From Alkalispirillum mobile (GTDB lineage: Bacteria > Pseudomonadota > Gammaproteobacteria > Nitrococcales > Halorhodospiraceae): 64,000 bases of DNA. The notes beneath the pieces were generated by a model. That model was given only the letters and a program-made list of their open reading frames with translations, had not been told where the DNA came from and ran no database searches. Location of the stretch: positions 1 through 64,000 of the forward strand of contig NZ_RCDA01000001.1 in assembly GCF_003664325.1 (NCBI RefSeq), written 5' to 3'. The stretch's first letter is position 1; the number at the start of each line of letters is the position of its first letter. Both the position numbers and the translations under genes were made by a program. Below are positions 18,124-26,714 of this stretch, piece after piece.

Positions 18124-19014
18124 TCATTCCACCCTGTGTTCGATGGGGTCCAGGGAGAGGATGTAGTGCGCGATGGCCTGGCGGTCGTCGTTGGTGAGGT
18201 GGCTGCTGGACTCATCTACGAACTCGCCCATCAGGCCGCCGGCAAAGTCGCCCCCCGGCGTCATGCCAAACTCCAGGTAGCGGGTGAGGTGGCGCTCGCT
18301 CCACCGGCCGATGCCGGTCTCCCGGTCCGGGGTGATGTTGGGCGCGGTCTCGCCCTCCGGGCCGTCGGCGGCGCCGGCAAGCCAGAGGCTGCGGTCCAGC
18401 CCCCCGGTCAGGTTGCGCGGGGTGTGGCATTCGGCGCAATGGCTGAGGGCGTTGACCAGGTAGGCGCCGCGGTTCCAGGTGTCGGAGCGCTCCGGGTCGG
18501 GCTCGAACGGCCCCGGCTCGAAGTTCAGCCACTTCCAGCCCATCAGTGGCGTGCGCCAGCGGACGAACCAGTACAGCTCGTGGGACCGATTGGGTTTGCT
18601 CACAGGCTCCAGGGATTGCAGGTAGGCCCAGAGGTCCTCCAGGTCCTGGCGTTTCATCTGCGTGTAGCTGGTGTAGGGGAAGACCGGGTAATAGTGGCGG
18701 CCGTCGGGGGCGCGGCCCTCGGTCATGGCGGCGATGAAGTCGTCTAGCGTCCAGTCGCCCAGGCCGTGCTCCGGGTCCGGGGTGATGTTGGGCCCGTAGA
18801 AGGTGCCGAACGGGGTCTCCAGCGCGCGGCCACCGGCCAGCAGCTCGGCATCGTCGTCCCGCGGCGTGTGGCAGGAGACACAGCCGCCGGCGCGCATGAC
18901 GTACTCGCCGCGGCTGACGGGGTCGTCGCCCGGCGTCTCCGCGGCCGCCGGGGTGGCAGCCGCGGCCAGCAGGGCCACGGCTACCGCCGTCAGCTTGCTG
19001 CGCCGGCCCGCCAC
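18124..19014 (-). CDS. Periplasmic diheme c-type cytochrome
   Basis: A 296-residue exported cytochrome. The signal peptide (residues 1-25, ending AAA) is followed by two c-type heme sites: C45-VS-C48-H49 and C193-AE-C196-H197. Conserved phrases after each (HTPRDDD, GPNITPD; HTPRNLTG, APNITPD) are those of the diheme electron carriers found with membrane dehydrogenases. The start is GTG at 19014 with AGGGGG upstream. Nine bases separate it from the upstream cytochrome c' gene. No dehydrogenase gene is adjacent, so its electron donor is unknown. Confidence 0.9.
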   Translation of the reverse strand: MAGRRSKLTAVAVALLAAAATPAAAETPGDDPVSRGEYVMRAGGCVSCHTPRDDDAELLAGGRALETPFGTFYGPNITPDPEHGLGDWTLDDFIAAMTEGRAPDGRHYYPVFPYTSYTQMKRQDLEDLWAYLQSLEPVSKPNRSHELYWFVRWRTPLMGWKWLNFEPGPFEPDPERSDTWNRGAYLVNALSHCAECHTPRNLTGGLDRSLWLAGAADGPEGETAPNITPDRETGIGRWSERHLTRYLEFGMTPGGDFAGGLMGEFVDESSSHLTNDDRQAIAHYILSLDPIEHRVE

Positions 19015-19023
19015 GGTGCCCCC

Positions 19024-19491
19024 TTAACGGCGGAAGTCGTCGTGGCAGGCGCGGCAGGACTGCCCCATGTCGCGGAAGGCGGCAACGATTTCCTGTTCGG
19101 AGCCACCATCACGCACCACGGCGTAAAAGGCCTCAGCGGCCTCCTGCGTATCCGCGGCCCGGTTTTCGAAGGTCTCGCGGTCCGTCCAGACCGCCTCCCG
19201 AGCATCGTGGTCACCTACGTCGGTACCCTCCGGGAAGAGTGCCGGGATGTCGCGGGTGAACTCCGCGAGAATGCGGGCGTGCTTCTCCAGGTTTTCTCGG
19301 AAGTCCACACCGTCCATCAGGATTGCGGCCGAGGCGGCGGTGTTGCCACCCAACGAACTCATGACGCCCTGGCGGTAATCCACGATGGCCTCCGGGTCGG
19401 CCGAGGCGGCGGGGAAAGCCAGCGCACTACCGAGAACCAGTGCAAGGCATCCGTTACGGAAGTGAATTTTCATGGAACTCTTGTTCTTCAT
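19024..19491 (-). CDS. Cytochrome c' (class II cytochrome c)
   Basis: A 155-residue exported four-helix-bundle cytochrome. The signal peptide ends near SA at 30-31; the single heme site C146-RA-C149-H150 is at the extreme C-terminus, as in class II cytochromes. Cytochromes c' bind NO and are common in purple and related bacteria. The ATG at 19491 follows GAGGGA; a second ATG six codons in is possible. It is first in a two-gene unit with the diheme cytochrome. Confidence 0.9.
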   Translation of the reverse strand: MKNKSSMKIHFRNGCLALVLGSALAFPAASADPEAIVDYRQGVMSSLGGNTAASAAILMDGVDFRENLEKHARILAEFTRDIPALFPEGTDVGDHDAREAVWTDRETFENRAADTQEAAEAFYAVVRDGGSEQEIVAAFRDMGQSCRACHDDFRR

Positions 19492-19616
19492 GGTTTGTCC
19501 CTCTGGGTAACGACAGCGACTTGACTGGAAATATCGTCACTCTTGTACGAGTCCGCAAGCTGCAGGCCGATGAAACATGCTGTCGTGGTACTGTTTGCCC
19601 GGTCTTGCAGGCTGAT

Positions 19617-19645
19617 TTGACATGCAGCGTTTAAAAGCTGTTAGT
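19617..19645 (+). promoter_or_regulatory. Predicted sigma-70 promoter of the Gln-rich exported protein
   Basis: TTGACA at 19617-19622, a 17-base spacer and GTTAGT at 19640-19645. A perfect 10-base palindrome GTGTTAACAC overlaps the -10 region at 19644-19653 and could be an operator. If this promoter is used, the in-frame ATG at 19622 cannot be the start, which supports 19709. Confidence 0.4.
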
Positions 19646-19708
19646 GTTAACACACTCAATTCACGCACGGTCCCCGGGGCCGAACAGAAATCTGGTGTTC
19701 AATTGCCC

Positions 19709-20356
19709 ATGACTATTATCGATAAGCTGAAATCCCGCATGGCCCGCGCTGGTGCTGCCGCTGCCGTCTGCAGTGCCCTGGTGATCGGCGGTGGCGCCCT
19801 GTCCTCCGCGACCGCGCAGGAGCTCCAGCAGCCTGACCCGGGCGCCGAGGCCGGTCAGCAACAGCCCGGTGGCGAGGGCATGCAGCAGGCGCAGGAGTCC
19901 CAGATGCGGCTGCAGGAAATTCACGAGCAGTTGGGTCAGCTCCAGCAGCAGACGCTGGAGGACAACGACAGCCTGCGCCAGGAACAAGACAACCTGGAAG
20001 ACATGGCCGTGACCACCATGGAGAGCATGGGCCACGACCCGCAGAGCAACATCGACCGGCTGGAAGAGCTGCGCGATCAGCTGGAAGCCGCCGAGGGTGA
20101 CCCGGAGCAGCAGCAGAGCCTGTTCGAAGAGTTCCAGGAAGAGCGCATGGCCCTGGAAGAGGCCCAGCGTGATGCCATGGAGGACGAGGCCTTCATGGAG
20201 GCGCAGCAGGAGTTCCAGGACAACCTGCTCTCCGCCATGCGTGATGATCATCCGGAGACCGACGACCTGATCGCCGAGTTCGAGGAGATCCAGCAGGAAA
20301 TGATGCAGATGCAGCAGCAGGGTGGTGGTATGCAAGGTGGCGGCGGCATGCAGTAA
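19709..20356 (+). CDS. Exported Gln-rich coiled-coil protein, unidentified
   Basis: A 215-residue protein with a signal peptide at residues 1-36 (hydrophobic core ending SSATA). The mature part is extremely rich in Gln, Glu and Met and predicts long coiled-coil helices, with phrases such as LQEIHEQLGQLQQQ and a C-terminal tail of QQQ, GGG and MQ runs. No domain is recognised. The start at 19709 was chosen because the upstream ATG at 19622 lies in the -35 element of a predicted promoter, though no strong ribosome-binding site precedes 19709. A strong terminator follows, so this is a single-gene unit. Confidence 0.7.
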   Translation: MTIIDKLKSRMARAGAAAAVCSALVIGGGALSSATAQELQQPDPGAEAGQQQPGGEGMQQAQESQMRLQEIHEQLGQLQQQTLEDNDSLRQEQDNLEDMAVTTMESMGHDPQSNIDRLEELRDQLEAAEGDPEQQQSLFEEFQEERMALEEAQRDAMEDEAFMEAQQEFQDNLLSAMRDDHPETDDLIAEFEEIQQEMMQMQQQGGGMQGGGGMQ

Positions 20357-20402
20357 TTGCAGCCACGGCGCCCGCATCGGCCCTGATGCGGCATTGCAGA
20401 CC

Positions 20403-20436
20403 GGCCGGCGCCCTGAGTGGGGCGCCGGCCTTTTTT
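20403..20436 (+). terminator. Strong Rho-independent terminator
   Basis: An 11-bp GC-rich stem (GGCCGGCGCCC at 20403-20413, its complement at 20420-20430) with a six-base loop and a run of six Ts. It ends the Gln-rich protein transcript. Confidence 0.9.
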
Positions 20437-20473
20437 GATGTGGGCATTGGCATCCGTGCACGGTCAGGCGAGA

Positions 20474-20944
20474 ATGGGCGGCCACGCCCTGGAGATGCTC
20501 GACCGGATGTTCAACCCCGAAAACCTACAGACATCGGACCTGGCGCTGTCGACGCCAGCCCTACTTTTTCCGGCAATTTCGCTGCTGTTGCTGGCCTATA
20601 CCAATCGGTTTCTCGCCCTGGCGTCGCTGATCCGCGACCTCCAGGCGCGCTACCGCGACTCCCACGACGCCCGACTCAAGGGGCAGCTCGACAACCTGCG
20701 CCAGCGGGTACAGCTGATCCGTAACATGCAGGTGGCCGGGGTGGGCAGCCTGTTCTTCTGCACGTTCTGCATGCTCGCGCTGTTCGCCGGCTGGGTCCTG
20801 CTGGCCCAGGGGGTCTTTGTCGTCAGCCTGCTGCTGATGATGCTCTCGCTGGCGTTGTCGCTGCGGGAGCTGCAGATCTCGGTCGGCGCACTGAACCTGC
20901 AGTTGAGCGATATCGAGGATCAGCGCAAGCGCGAACAGGGTTGA
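20474..20944 (+). CDS. DUF2721 membrane protein
   Basis: A protein of about 156 residues with the DUF2721 pattern: LSTPALLFPAISLLLLAYTN near the start, a membrane span there, a basic amphipathic linker (LIRDLQARYRDSHDARLKGQ), then two more spans. Family function is unknown. The start is uncertain: ATGs at 20474, 20495 and 20507 are all in frame, and a GGAG at 20491-20494 would best serve 20507 though at 12 bases. It converges with the CNNM/CorB-like gene. Confidence 0.7.
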   Translation: MGGHALEMLDRMFNPENLQTSDLALSTPALLFPAISLLLLAYTNRFLALASLIRDLQARYRDSHDARLKGQLDNLRQRVQLIRNMQVAGVGSLFFCTFCMLALFAGWVLLAQGVFVVSLLLMMLSLALSLRELQISVGALNLQLSDIEDQRKREQG

Positions 20945-20981
20945 CCGGGCCGACAGGCGCGGGGGCCATAAACGCGATGCC

Positions 20982-22268
20982 TCAGGGGTGGCGTCGCGGT
21001 TGACGGCGGCGCCGGTGGTGGGGCTGCACCCGGACCATCTTCACCCGGTTGTCCTGGGTCTGCAGGATGGTCACCGGCCAGCCCTGGATCAGCAGGCTGG
21101 TACCCGCCTCGGGGATGGACTCCAGGTGCTCCAGGATCAACCCGTTGAGGGTGCGCGGGCCATCCAGCGGCAGGCTCCACTTGAGCACCCGGTTGAGTTC
21201 CCGCACCGTGGTGTGGCCCTCCACCATCCAGCTGCCGTCCTCCTCCTGGTGCATGTTGGACAGCACTGAGCCGGGGTCGGTGGTGAACTCGCCGACGATT
21301 TCCTCAAGGATGTCATCAAGCGCGGCCAGCCCCATGATGTCACCGTACTCGTCCACCACCAGGCCCACGCGCTCGCGCCGGCGCTGAAAGTTCAGCAGTT
21401 GCTGGTGCAAACCGGTGCCCTCCGGGATGAAGTAGGGCTCCTCGATGCGCTTTTCCAGGTCCGCCTGCCGGAAATTACCGCGCATCAGGTCGGAGAGCAG
21501 CTGGCGGACGTGGATCATGCCCACCAGGTTGTCGATAGCGCCACGGTACACCGGCAGGCGGGTGTACTGGCTGTTGATCAGCATGTCCACGGTCTGCCCC
21601 CAGGAGTCGTCCAGGTCGAGCCCGACGATCTCGTTACGGGGCACCATGATGTCCTCCACCGTTGCGTACTCCAGGTCGAGGATGCCCAGGAGCATTTTCT
21701 GGTGCCGCCGGGGGATAAGGTTGCCGGCCTCGTTCACTACGGTGCGCAGCTCTTCGCGGCTGAGACTGTCCTCGCTCGCATCCGCAACGTTCACCCGGAC
21801 CAGCCGCAACAGGCCGTTGGCCACGGTGTTGACCATCCAGACCACCGGGTAGCTGACCAGCAGCAGCGGGGTGAGGGCGTAGGCGGCCGGAAAGGCGACC
21901 CGCTCGGGGTTGACCGCGGCCAGCGTCTTTGGCGTGACCTCGGAGAAGATGAGGATGGTGATCGTGAGCAGCAACGCGGCCAGGGCGATGCCCGCCTCCC
22001 CCATCAGGCGGATGGCGATCACCGTGGCCAGTGACGAGGCGGCAATGTTGACCAGGTTGTTGCCCAGCAGAATGACGCCCAGCACCCGGTCCGGGCGCTC
22101 CAGCAGCCGCTCCGCCAGCCGGGCGCCCCGGTGGCCCTGGCGGGCCAGGTGGCGCAGCCGGTAGCGGTTGACCGCCATCAGCCCGGTCTCCGAGCCGGAG
22201 AAACAGCCCGAGAGGACGATCAGCACCCCCAGGGCGATAAAGAGCGTTGAGAGGGGGACGGCTTCCAC
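20982..22268 (-). CDS. CNNM/CorB-like transporter (DUF21-CBS-CorC_HlyC)
   Basis: A 428-residue membrane protein. Residues 8-190 form the DUF21 membrane domain (SGCFSGSETGLMAVNRYRL is the conserved opening). A CBS pair lies at about 205-330 (VEDIMVPRNEIVGLD begins it), and a CorC_HlyC domain at 345-425. E. coli YfjD/CorB belongs here; relatives move Mg2+ or other divalent ions and are often annotated as hemolysins. It is last in a six-gene operon, three bases after the cupin. The basic C-terminal tail (HHRRRRQPRRHP) is not a family feature. Confidence 0.85.
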   Translation of the reverse strand: MEAVPLSTLFIALGVLIVLSGCFSGSETGLMAVNRYRLRHLARQGHRGARLAERLLERPDRVLGVILLGNNLVNIAASSLATVIAIRLMGEAGIALAALLLTITILIFSEVTPKTLAAVNPERVAFPAAYALTPLLLVSYPVVWMVNTVANGLLRLVRVNVADASEDSLSREELRTVVNEAGNLIPRRHQKMLLGILDLEYATVEDIMVPRNEIVGLDLDDSWGQTVDMLINSQYTRLPVYRGAIDNLVGMIHVRQLLSDLMRGNFRQADLEKRIEEPYFIPEGTGLHQQLLNFQRRRERVGLVVDEYGDIMGLAALDDILEEIVGEFTTDPGSVLSNMHQEEDGSWMVEGHTTVRELNRVLKWSLPLDGPRTLNGLILEHLESIPEAGTSLLIQGWPVTILQTQDNRVKMVRVQPHHRRRRQPRRHP

Positions 22269-22271
22269 GGG

Positions 22272-22730
22272 TCAGGTGCGCACGCGATCGCCCACACCGG
22301 GCAGGGCGCGCAGCTCGGCCAGCTCCTGCTCGTCTGGCAGGTGGGGACGGTCGCGCTCCCGGTCGACAATGCAGAGAAAGCCCAACGGCTCGTCACCGGT
22401 GGCGTGGAACTGGTGAAAGGTCTGTGGGGCGATGTAGATGCAGTCGTGCGCCGCAATGCGGTGCAATTCCCGGCCCAGCACCAGTTCCCCCTCACCGCGC
22501 AAAATGACCACGGTGTGGGTGTGTTCGTGCCGCTCCAGTGAGGAGTACCCCCCGGGCGCGATCTCGAAGTAGCGGGTCTGGTGGTTGAGCGCGCTCTGTG
22601 TACCGTCCTCGCCCAACAGCGTCTGCCGGGTGATGCCGTGGAAGTGGCTCCCCTCGGTCTTGTACGCCTTGTGGGGGACCCCTTCCCAGCGGTAGCCGCG
22701 GGCCCGGATCACCTTCGATTGCTCCGCCAT
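22272..22730 (-). CDS. Cupin, probable 1-methylthioxylulose 5-phosphate methylsulfurylase
   Basis: A 152-residue single cupin. Motif 1 is G60-G-Y with H68-E-H70 and a downstream E80; motif 2 has H106 in APQTFHQFHA. In Rhodospirillum rubrum the cupin encoded near the RubisCO-like protein converts 1-methylthio-D-xylulose 5-phosphate to 1-deoxy-D-xylulose 5-phosphate with release of the methylthiol group to glutathione. The immediate adjacency here (one base between genes) supports the same function. A generic cupin isomerase cannot be excluded from sequence alone. It is fifth in the operon. Confidence 0.75.
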   Translation of the reverse strand: MAEQSKVIRARGYRWEGVPHKAYKTEGSHFHGITRQTLLGEDGTQSALNHQTRYFEIAPGGYSSLERHEHTHTVVILRGEGELVLGRELHRIAAHDCIYIAPQTFHQFHATGDEPLGFLCIVDRERDRPHLPDEQELAELRALPGVGDRVRT

Positions 22731-22731
22731 A

Positions 22732-23829
22732 TCACTCCCGTATCGCTCGCATCAGGTCGCGGGCGGCGGCCTGGATGTCGCCCTGGGCGTACAGGCTGCC
22801 CCCGATCAGCAGGATGGTATCGGGCCCGTAGGCCCGCTTCCAGTGGCCGGCCCGTTTGATATCCACGCCGCCGCCGGGCGTGGGCCAGGCCGCGGGCAAT
22901 CCCTCGAGCCCGCGGCGCAGGCCGTGGTTGATGCCCGCGCAGGTCTCGGCGGTAAAGCGGAATCGGCCGCCCACGTTGGGGTAGATAACCGCGTCGGCGC
23001 CGGCGATGCGGAAGAGCTCACCCAGCAGCAGCTCCGGGCTGATGCCATGCTGCGGCAGGAACAGGCTGCCGGTCATGGCCGGGTGGGCCATCAGGGCGAG
23101 GCCGTACTCGTCCCGCGCCCAGCGCAGGCTCTCCAGCCCGGTCAGCCAGGGGCTGATCAGCACCATTCGGCAGCCGGCATCCCGGGCCGCGGCCAGTCGC
23201 TGCCCCAGCAGGCCGGGGGCAGCGGTGACATTGGGCAGGTAAAGGCTGCGGCCGCCGGTCTCGCGGTTGGCCTGTTCGACCGCAGCCTGGCAGGCGGCCA
23301 ACCGGTTGACGAAGGGGGCATCCGGTTGGTCGGCCAGGCCGTGGTCGTCCTTGATCAGGTCCACGCCGCCGCGGGCGAAGGCGTCGCAGCGTTCGGCCAG
23401 GGCCTGCGGGGAGAGCCCCATGGGTTTGAGGGCGGCGCAAAGCAGCGGCCGGTCATGAACGCCCAGCTGCTCGCGCAACCCCGGCACGCCGAGCGCCGGG
23501 CCGCCCCATTGCTGCAGCAGGCTGCGGGGCCAGTCCACGTGCACCAGGCGGATGCCGCTCTGGAGGGAGATGTTGCCGAACAGCAGGTTCAGGCACTGGG
23601 TCAGCTCCCGGCCCAGGGCGGCAACCGGGTAGTCGATCACCAGGCTCCAGTGGTCGGCGCGGGGCTCCAGGCTGCGAATGCGGCCCACCATCCGGTGCGC
23701 GATGTCTGGCGGCAGGCAGTCGGCGGGCATCTCCACGGTCTGCTCCAGGGCGATGCCGCGGGCCTTGCCCTCCGGGGACTCGTCCTCGGTCAGGTAGAGC
23801 TGGTAGGTGGCACTGATGACCTCGCTCAC
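22732..23829 (-). CDS. RubisCO-like protein (form IV), probable methylthioribulose 1-phosphate isomerase
   Basis: A 365-residue form IV RubisCO homologue. The TIM-barrel active-site landmarks are K135 (ALKPMGLS, matching the KPKxGLS lysine) and K160-D-D-H163 (GGVDLIKDDHG), where true RubisCO has KDDE; the fourth residue is His. Loop and phosphate-binding phrases (LMAHPAMTG, YPNVGGRF, TPGGGVDI) are also present. Substitutions rule out carboxylase activity. The KDDH motif and partner cupin match the R. rubrum-type RubisCO-like protein, which isomerises 5-methylthioribulose 1-phosphate to 1-methylthioxylulose 5-phosphate. It overlaps the EamA gene by four bases. Confidence 0.85.
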   Translation of the reverse strand: MSEVISATYQLYLTEDESPEGKARGIALEQTVEMPADCLPPDIAHRMVGRIRSLEPRADHWSLVIDYPVAALGRELTQCLNLLFGNISLQSGIRLVHVDWPRSLLQQWGGPALGVPGLREQLGVHDRPLLCAALKPMGLSPQALAERCDAFARGGVDLIKDDHGLADQPDAPFVNRLAACQAAVEQANRETGGRSLYLPNVTAAPGLLGQRLAAARDAGCRMVLISPWLTGLESLRWARDEYGLALMAHPAMTGSLFLPQHGISPELLLGELFRIAGADAVIYPNVGGRFRFTAETCAGINHGLRRGLEGLPAAWPTPGGGVDIKRAGHWKRAYGPDTILLIGGSLYAQGDIQAAARDLMRAIRE

Positions 23830-24725
23830 GGACGCTCCTCCACGGGTTTGGGGCCGGCAGCGGCTGGCGCCGGGCGCGGGCGCAGCAGGTTAAGCAGGCC
23901 GGCGCCGATCACCAGGGCCATGCCCAGCAGGGTCAGCGGGCCCAGCACCTCGCCCCAGATCCACCACCCGTACAGCGAGCCGAAGACCACGGAGACGTAG
24001 GTGAACGGGCCCAGCCGCCCAGAGGGGGCCATCGCGAAGGCCCGGGTGAGCAGCAGCTGGGCGCTGGTGGCGCAGGCACCCAGCACCAGCAGCAGGAGCA
24101 GCGCCTGTGCCGAAGGGGTCTGCCAGACCCAGGGCAGGGGCAGCGCGGAGACCAGGGTGGCCACCACCCCGAACCAGAACACCACCCGGCGGCTGGACTC
24201 CTGCGGCCCCATGCGCCGGATGGTCACCTTGGCGAGCGCGGCCAGGGCGGCACCGGCGAGGCCGACGGCACCCACCTGCAACGGGGCGGCCTGCATGGCG
24301 CCGTTGGGCTGCAGAATGAAGAACACCCCGACGAACCCGATGGCGATGGCCAGCACCGCGCGACCGGAGAGGCTCTCCCGCAGCCACAGCCACGCGATCA
24401 GCGGCAGGAAGAAGGGGGCGGTCAGTTTGACCAGCAGCGCCTCTGCCAGCGGCATGTGGGCGATGGTCCAGAAAAAGCAGTACATGGCGCCCACGCCCGC
24501 CAGGCCCCGCAGCAAGTGGAGGTGGGGCACGCGGGTGGCCAGCCCCTGAAGGCCCCCCTGCACCAGCAAGGGCAGCAGCAGGACCAGGCCGAAGAGGTTG
24601 CGGAAGAAGACCAGCATCTCGCTGGGCAACTCCGCCGAGGCCGCCTTGATGGTAGCGGCCATGGTGGCCAGGAGCAGCTCCGCGATGACGATGAGGATGG
24701 CGCCGCGCCGCAGGGAATCACTCAT
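23826..24725 (-). CDS. EamA/DMT-family transporter
   Basis: A 299-residue membrane protein with about ten helices in two EamA repeats (about 10-140 and 155-285). It overlaps both neighbours by four bases (ATGA), so it is tightly coupled to the RubisCO-like protein. The drug/metabolite transporter family includes S-adenosylmethionine carriers, and its position in this operon makes a methylthioadenosine, SAM or related metabolite a reasonable guess. Sequence alone does not define the substrate. Confidence 0.8.
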   Translation of the reverse strand: MSDSLRRGAILIVIAELLLATMAATIKAASAELPSEMLVFFRNLFGLVLLLPLLVQGGLQGLATRVPHLHLLRGLAGVGAMYCFFWTIAHMPLAEALLVKLTAPFFLPLIAWLWLRESLSGRAVLAIAIGFVGVFFILQPNGAMQAAPLQVGAVGLAGAALAALAKVTIRRMGPQESSRRVVFWFGVVATLVSALPLPWVWQTPSAQALLLLLVLGACATSAQLLLTRAFAMAPSGRLGPFTYVSVVFGSLYGWWIWGEVLGPLTLLGMALVIGAGLLNLLRPRPAPAAAGPKPVEERP

Positions 24726-25810
24726 GAGTCGGGGGAGAGCGGGACTTTCTCGGCCAGGGCGCAGGTGTTGCCGCCGTTGTGCTTGGCGAGTTGCAGGGCG
24801 CCATCGACCGCCGCGAGCAGCTCCTCGGTGGTATCGGCGTGCTCCGGGTAGCCGGCCACTCCGATGGAGACGGTCATGGCGGGCAGGTGCAGCCCGCGCA
24901 GGTGCACGCGGACCCCGGCCAGGTCGCGGCGCAGGTCCCTGGCCCGCTGCATGGTGTCGCCAATGGAGGCATCGGGTAGCACGAGCAGGAAACGCTGACC
25001 CGAGGCACGGGCGCAGATGTCGGACCCGCGGAAGTTGTTCTGCAGCAGGTCGCTCATGGCTTGCAGCATGCGGTCGCCGGCGTTCTGGCCGTGGCGCTCG
25101 TTGAAGGCCTCGAACTTGTCCAGGTCGATCAGCACCACGGACAGGGGGAGCTGGTGGCGTTGGGCCCGGCTCAGCTCCCGGTCCAGGGTGTCCTCGGCGT
25201 AGCGGCGGTTGAACAGGCCAGTAAGGGGGTCGCGGATATTGCGGTGCCGCAGCCGGTAGCGCAGCGTGTGGGTGGCCAGCGCCAGCCCGGCCGCCGAGAC
25301 CAGCAGGTGCAGCGTGAGGTGCTCATGGTCGCGCAGGGGGCGGCCGGCGGCCAGCGGGCGCAGCTCGATACGCCCCAGGTAGAGGCCCTGGGCCTCGATG
25401 TTCAGCTGCTGCCGGGCCGGGTCCTGGTCGTGCTCGAAATGCAGATCGGCCGGGTCCGCCAGCACCTCGGCCCCGCGCCAGGCCGCCGCGGCGCGTGGGG
25501 CCGGCTCCACCCCGGCCTGGTCGACGAAGATCGCACCGGTGGTGTCCGGCAGCAGTTCAGCGGCGCAGCGGGCCAGCAGCTGGGCGGCGTCGCCCTGGCT
25601 CAGGCTCTCGGTCAGGCTCGCCAGCAGGGCCTGCATGGCCTCCAGCGTGTGGCGCTGTTCGGGGTCGGGTGCCGAGGGGATGGCATCGCCGGAGAGCCCG
25701 GACAGGTGCCGTTCCAGGCTGGCCTGCTCATCGTCCAGCCGGTGCAGCAACTGGCGCTGCGCCAGGAGTGCCTGGTGGATGGCCTCGAGCTTGCTGTGAT
25801 TGTCGGTCAT
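24722..25810 (-). CDS. GAF-like plus degenerate GGDEF protein
   Basis: A 362-residue cytoplasmic protein. Residues 1-35 are a coiled coil, 55-180 a GAF-like sensory region and 190-350 a GGDEF domain beginning RDPLTGLFNRRY. The active-site motif that should read GGDEF/GGEEF is S270-G-Q-R-F274, and the metal-binding Asp pair (LIDLDKFEAFN) is otherwise kept. Loss of the two acidic motif residues makes diguanylate cyclase activity unlikely; it may bind nucleotide as a sensor. It sits second in the RubisCO-like operon, overlapping the transporter gene by four bases. Confidence 0.8.
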   Translation of the reverse strand: MTDNHSKLEAIHQALLAQRQLLHRLDDEQASLERHLSGLSGDAIPSAPDPEQRHTLEAMQALLASLTESLSQGDAAQLLARCAAELLPDTTGAIFVDQAGVEPAPRAAAAWRGAEVLADPADLHFEHDQDPARQQLNIEAQGLYLGRIELRPLAAGRPLRDHEHLTLHLLVSAAGLALATHTLRYRLRHRNIRDPLTGLFNRRYAEDTLDRELSRAQRHQLPLSVVLIDLDKFEAFNERHGQNAGDRMLQAMSDLLQNNFRGSDICARASGQRFLLVLPDASIGDTMQRARDLRRDLAGVRVHLRGLHLPAMTVSIGVAGYPEHADTTEELLAAVDGALQLAKHNGGNTCALAEKVPLSPDS

Positions 25811-25812
25811 GG

Positions 25813-26109
25813 CTATCGGGTGTCGTTGTCCGGGGAGTGGCGGTCGCGTTCGTTCGGGGTCTCAGCCCGTTCGGGCGCACGGCCTCCGAGCAGGCGCACC
25901 AGCCGTTCACCGGCCTCCGGGTGATGGCGGGCAAGCCGTGCCAGCGCAAAAATAGGCGAACCAATGGCGAATACGGCAAGCAGTATGAAGCCCACCAGTT
26001 TAAGCCATGGCGGGAACAGGGGCCATAACCAGTTGATCGTGGCGTACAGCAGAATCACGTAGGCCACTGTGAAGAGAGCAGCCAGGATGACGGCGGTCAG
26101 CGTGCGCAT
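25813..26109 (-). CDS. Small two-span membrane protein, first gene of the RubisCO-like operon
   Basis: A 98-residue protein with two hydrophobic segments (about 6-32 and 37-58) and a charged, cytoplasmic C-terminal tail ending HSPDNDTR. The layout resembles LapA-type (DUF1049) small membrane proteins, but the match is weak and I do not name it. Two bases separate it from the GAF/GGDEF gene. Confidence 0.6.
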   Translation of the reverse strand: MRTLTAVILAALFTVAYVILLYATINWLWPLFPPWLKLVGFILLAVFAIGSPIFALARLARHHPEAGERLVRLLGGRAPERAETPNERDRHSPDNDTR

Positions 26110-26203
26110 AATGCTCCGGTGGTTCCCAGCCGGTGGGGGAGGTGATGCATAATGAGGGTTTCACCGAACACCTTTACCGATAAGAATACGCCAGGAGAGC
26201 TGA

Positions 26204-26689
26204 ATGAGCTTCCAGACGACTGATCTCTGCGACGACTTTGCCGACGAGCTGCGCGTGATGAACCCGATGTTCCGCAACTTCGGCGGGCGGGTGAGCTTCC
26301 ACGGGCCGGTCACTACCGTGAAGCTATTCGAGGACAACTCGCTGGTCCGCGAGACCCTGGGTGAGCCGGGTGAGGGCCGGGTGCTGGTGGTGGACGGTGG
26401 CGGTTCCATGCGCTGCGCGCTGCTCGGCGACAACCTGGCGGCCATGGGGGAGAAGAACGGCTGGGCCGGCATCGTGGTTTACGGCTGCGTTCGGGACAGC
26501 CAGGAGCTGGCGCAGATCAATCTGGGTGTGAAGGCGTTGAACGTCCACCCGCTGAAGAGCGTCAAGAAGGGCATTGGCGAGCGGGACGTCACTGTGACCT
26601 TCGGTGGGATCACCATTCAAGCTGGTGATTGGCTGTACGCCGACGAGGACGGCATCGTGGTCTCGCGCAATAGCCTGGTCCAGGGTTGA
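26204..26689 (+). CDS. rraA: RraA, regulator of ribonuclease E activity
   Basis: A 161-residue RraA-family protein with the expected opening TTDLCDDF, the central [14 protein letters not shown] motif, the conserved [13 protein letters not shown] stretch and [10 protein letters not shown]. RraA forms a trimer that binds RNase E and slows RNA decay. The same fold includes class II aldolases such as oxaloacetate decarboxylase, so an enzymatic role is an alternative. AGGAGAG precedes the ATG. It is divergent from the six-gene RubisCO-like operon. Confidence 0.9.
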   Translation: MSFQTTDLCDDFADELRVMNPMFRNFGGRVSFHGPVTTVKLFEDNSLVRETLGEPGEGRVLVVDGGGSMRCALLGDNLAAMGEKNGWAGIVVYGCVRDSQELAQINLGVKALNVHPLKSVKKGIGERDVTVTFGGITIQAGDWLYADEDGIVVSRNSLVQG

Positions 26690-26714
26690 GGCGGCAGGCC
26701 CGCTTTACGGCGTG

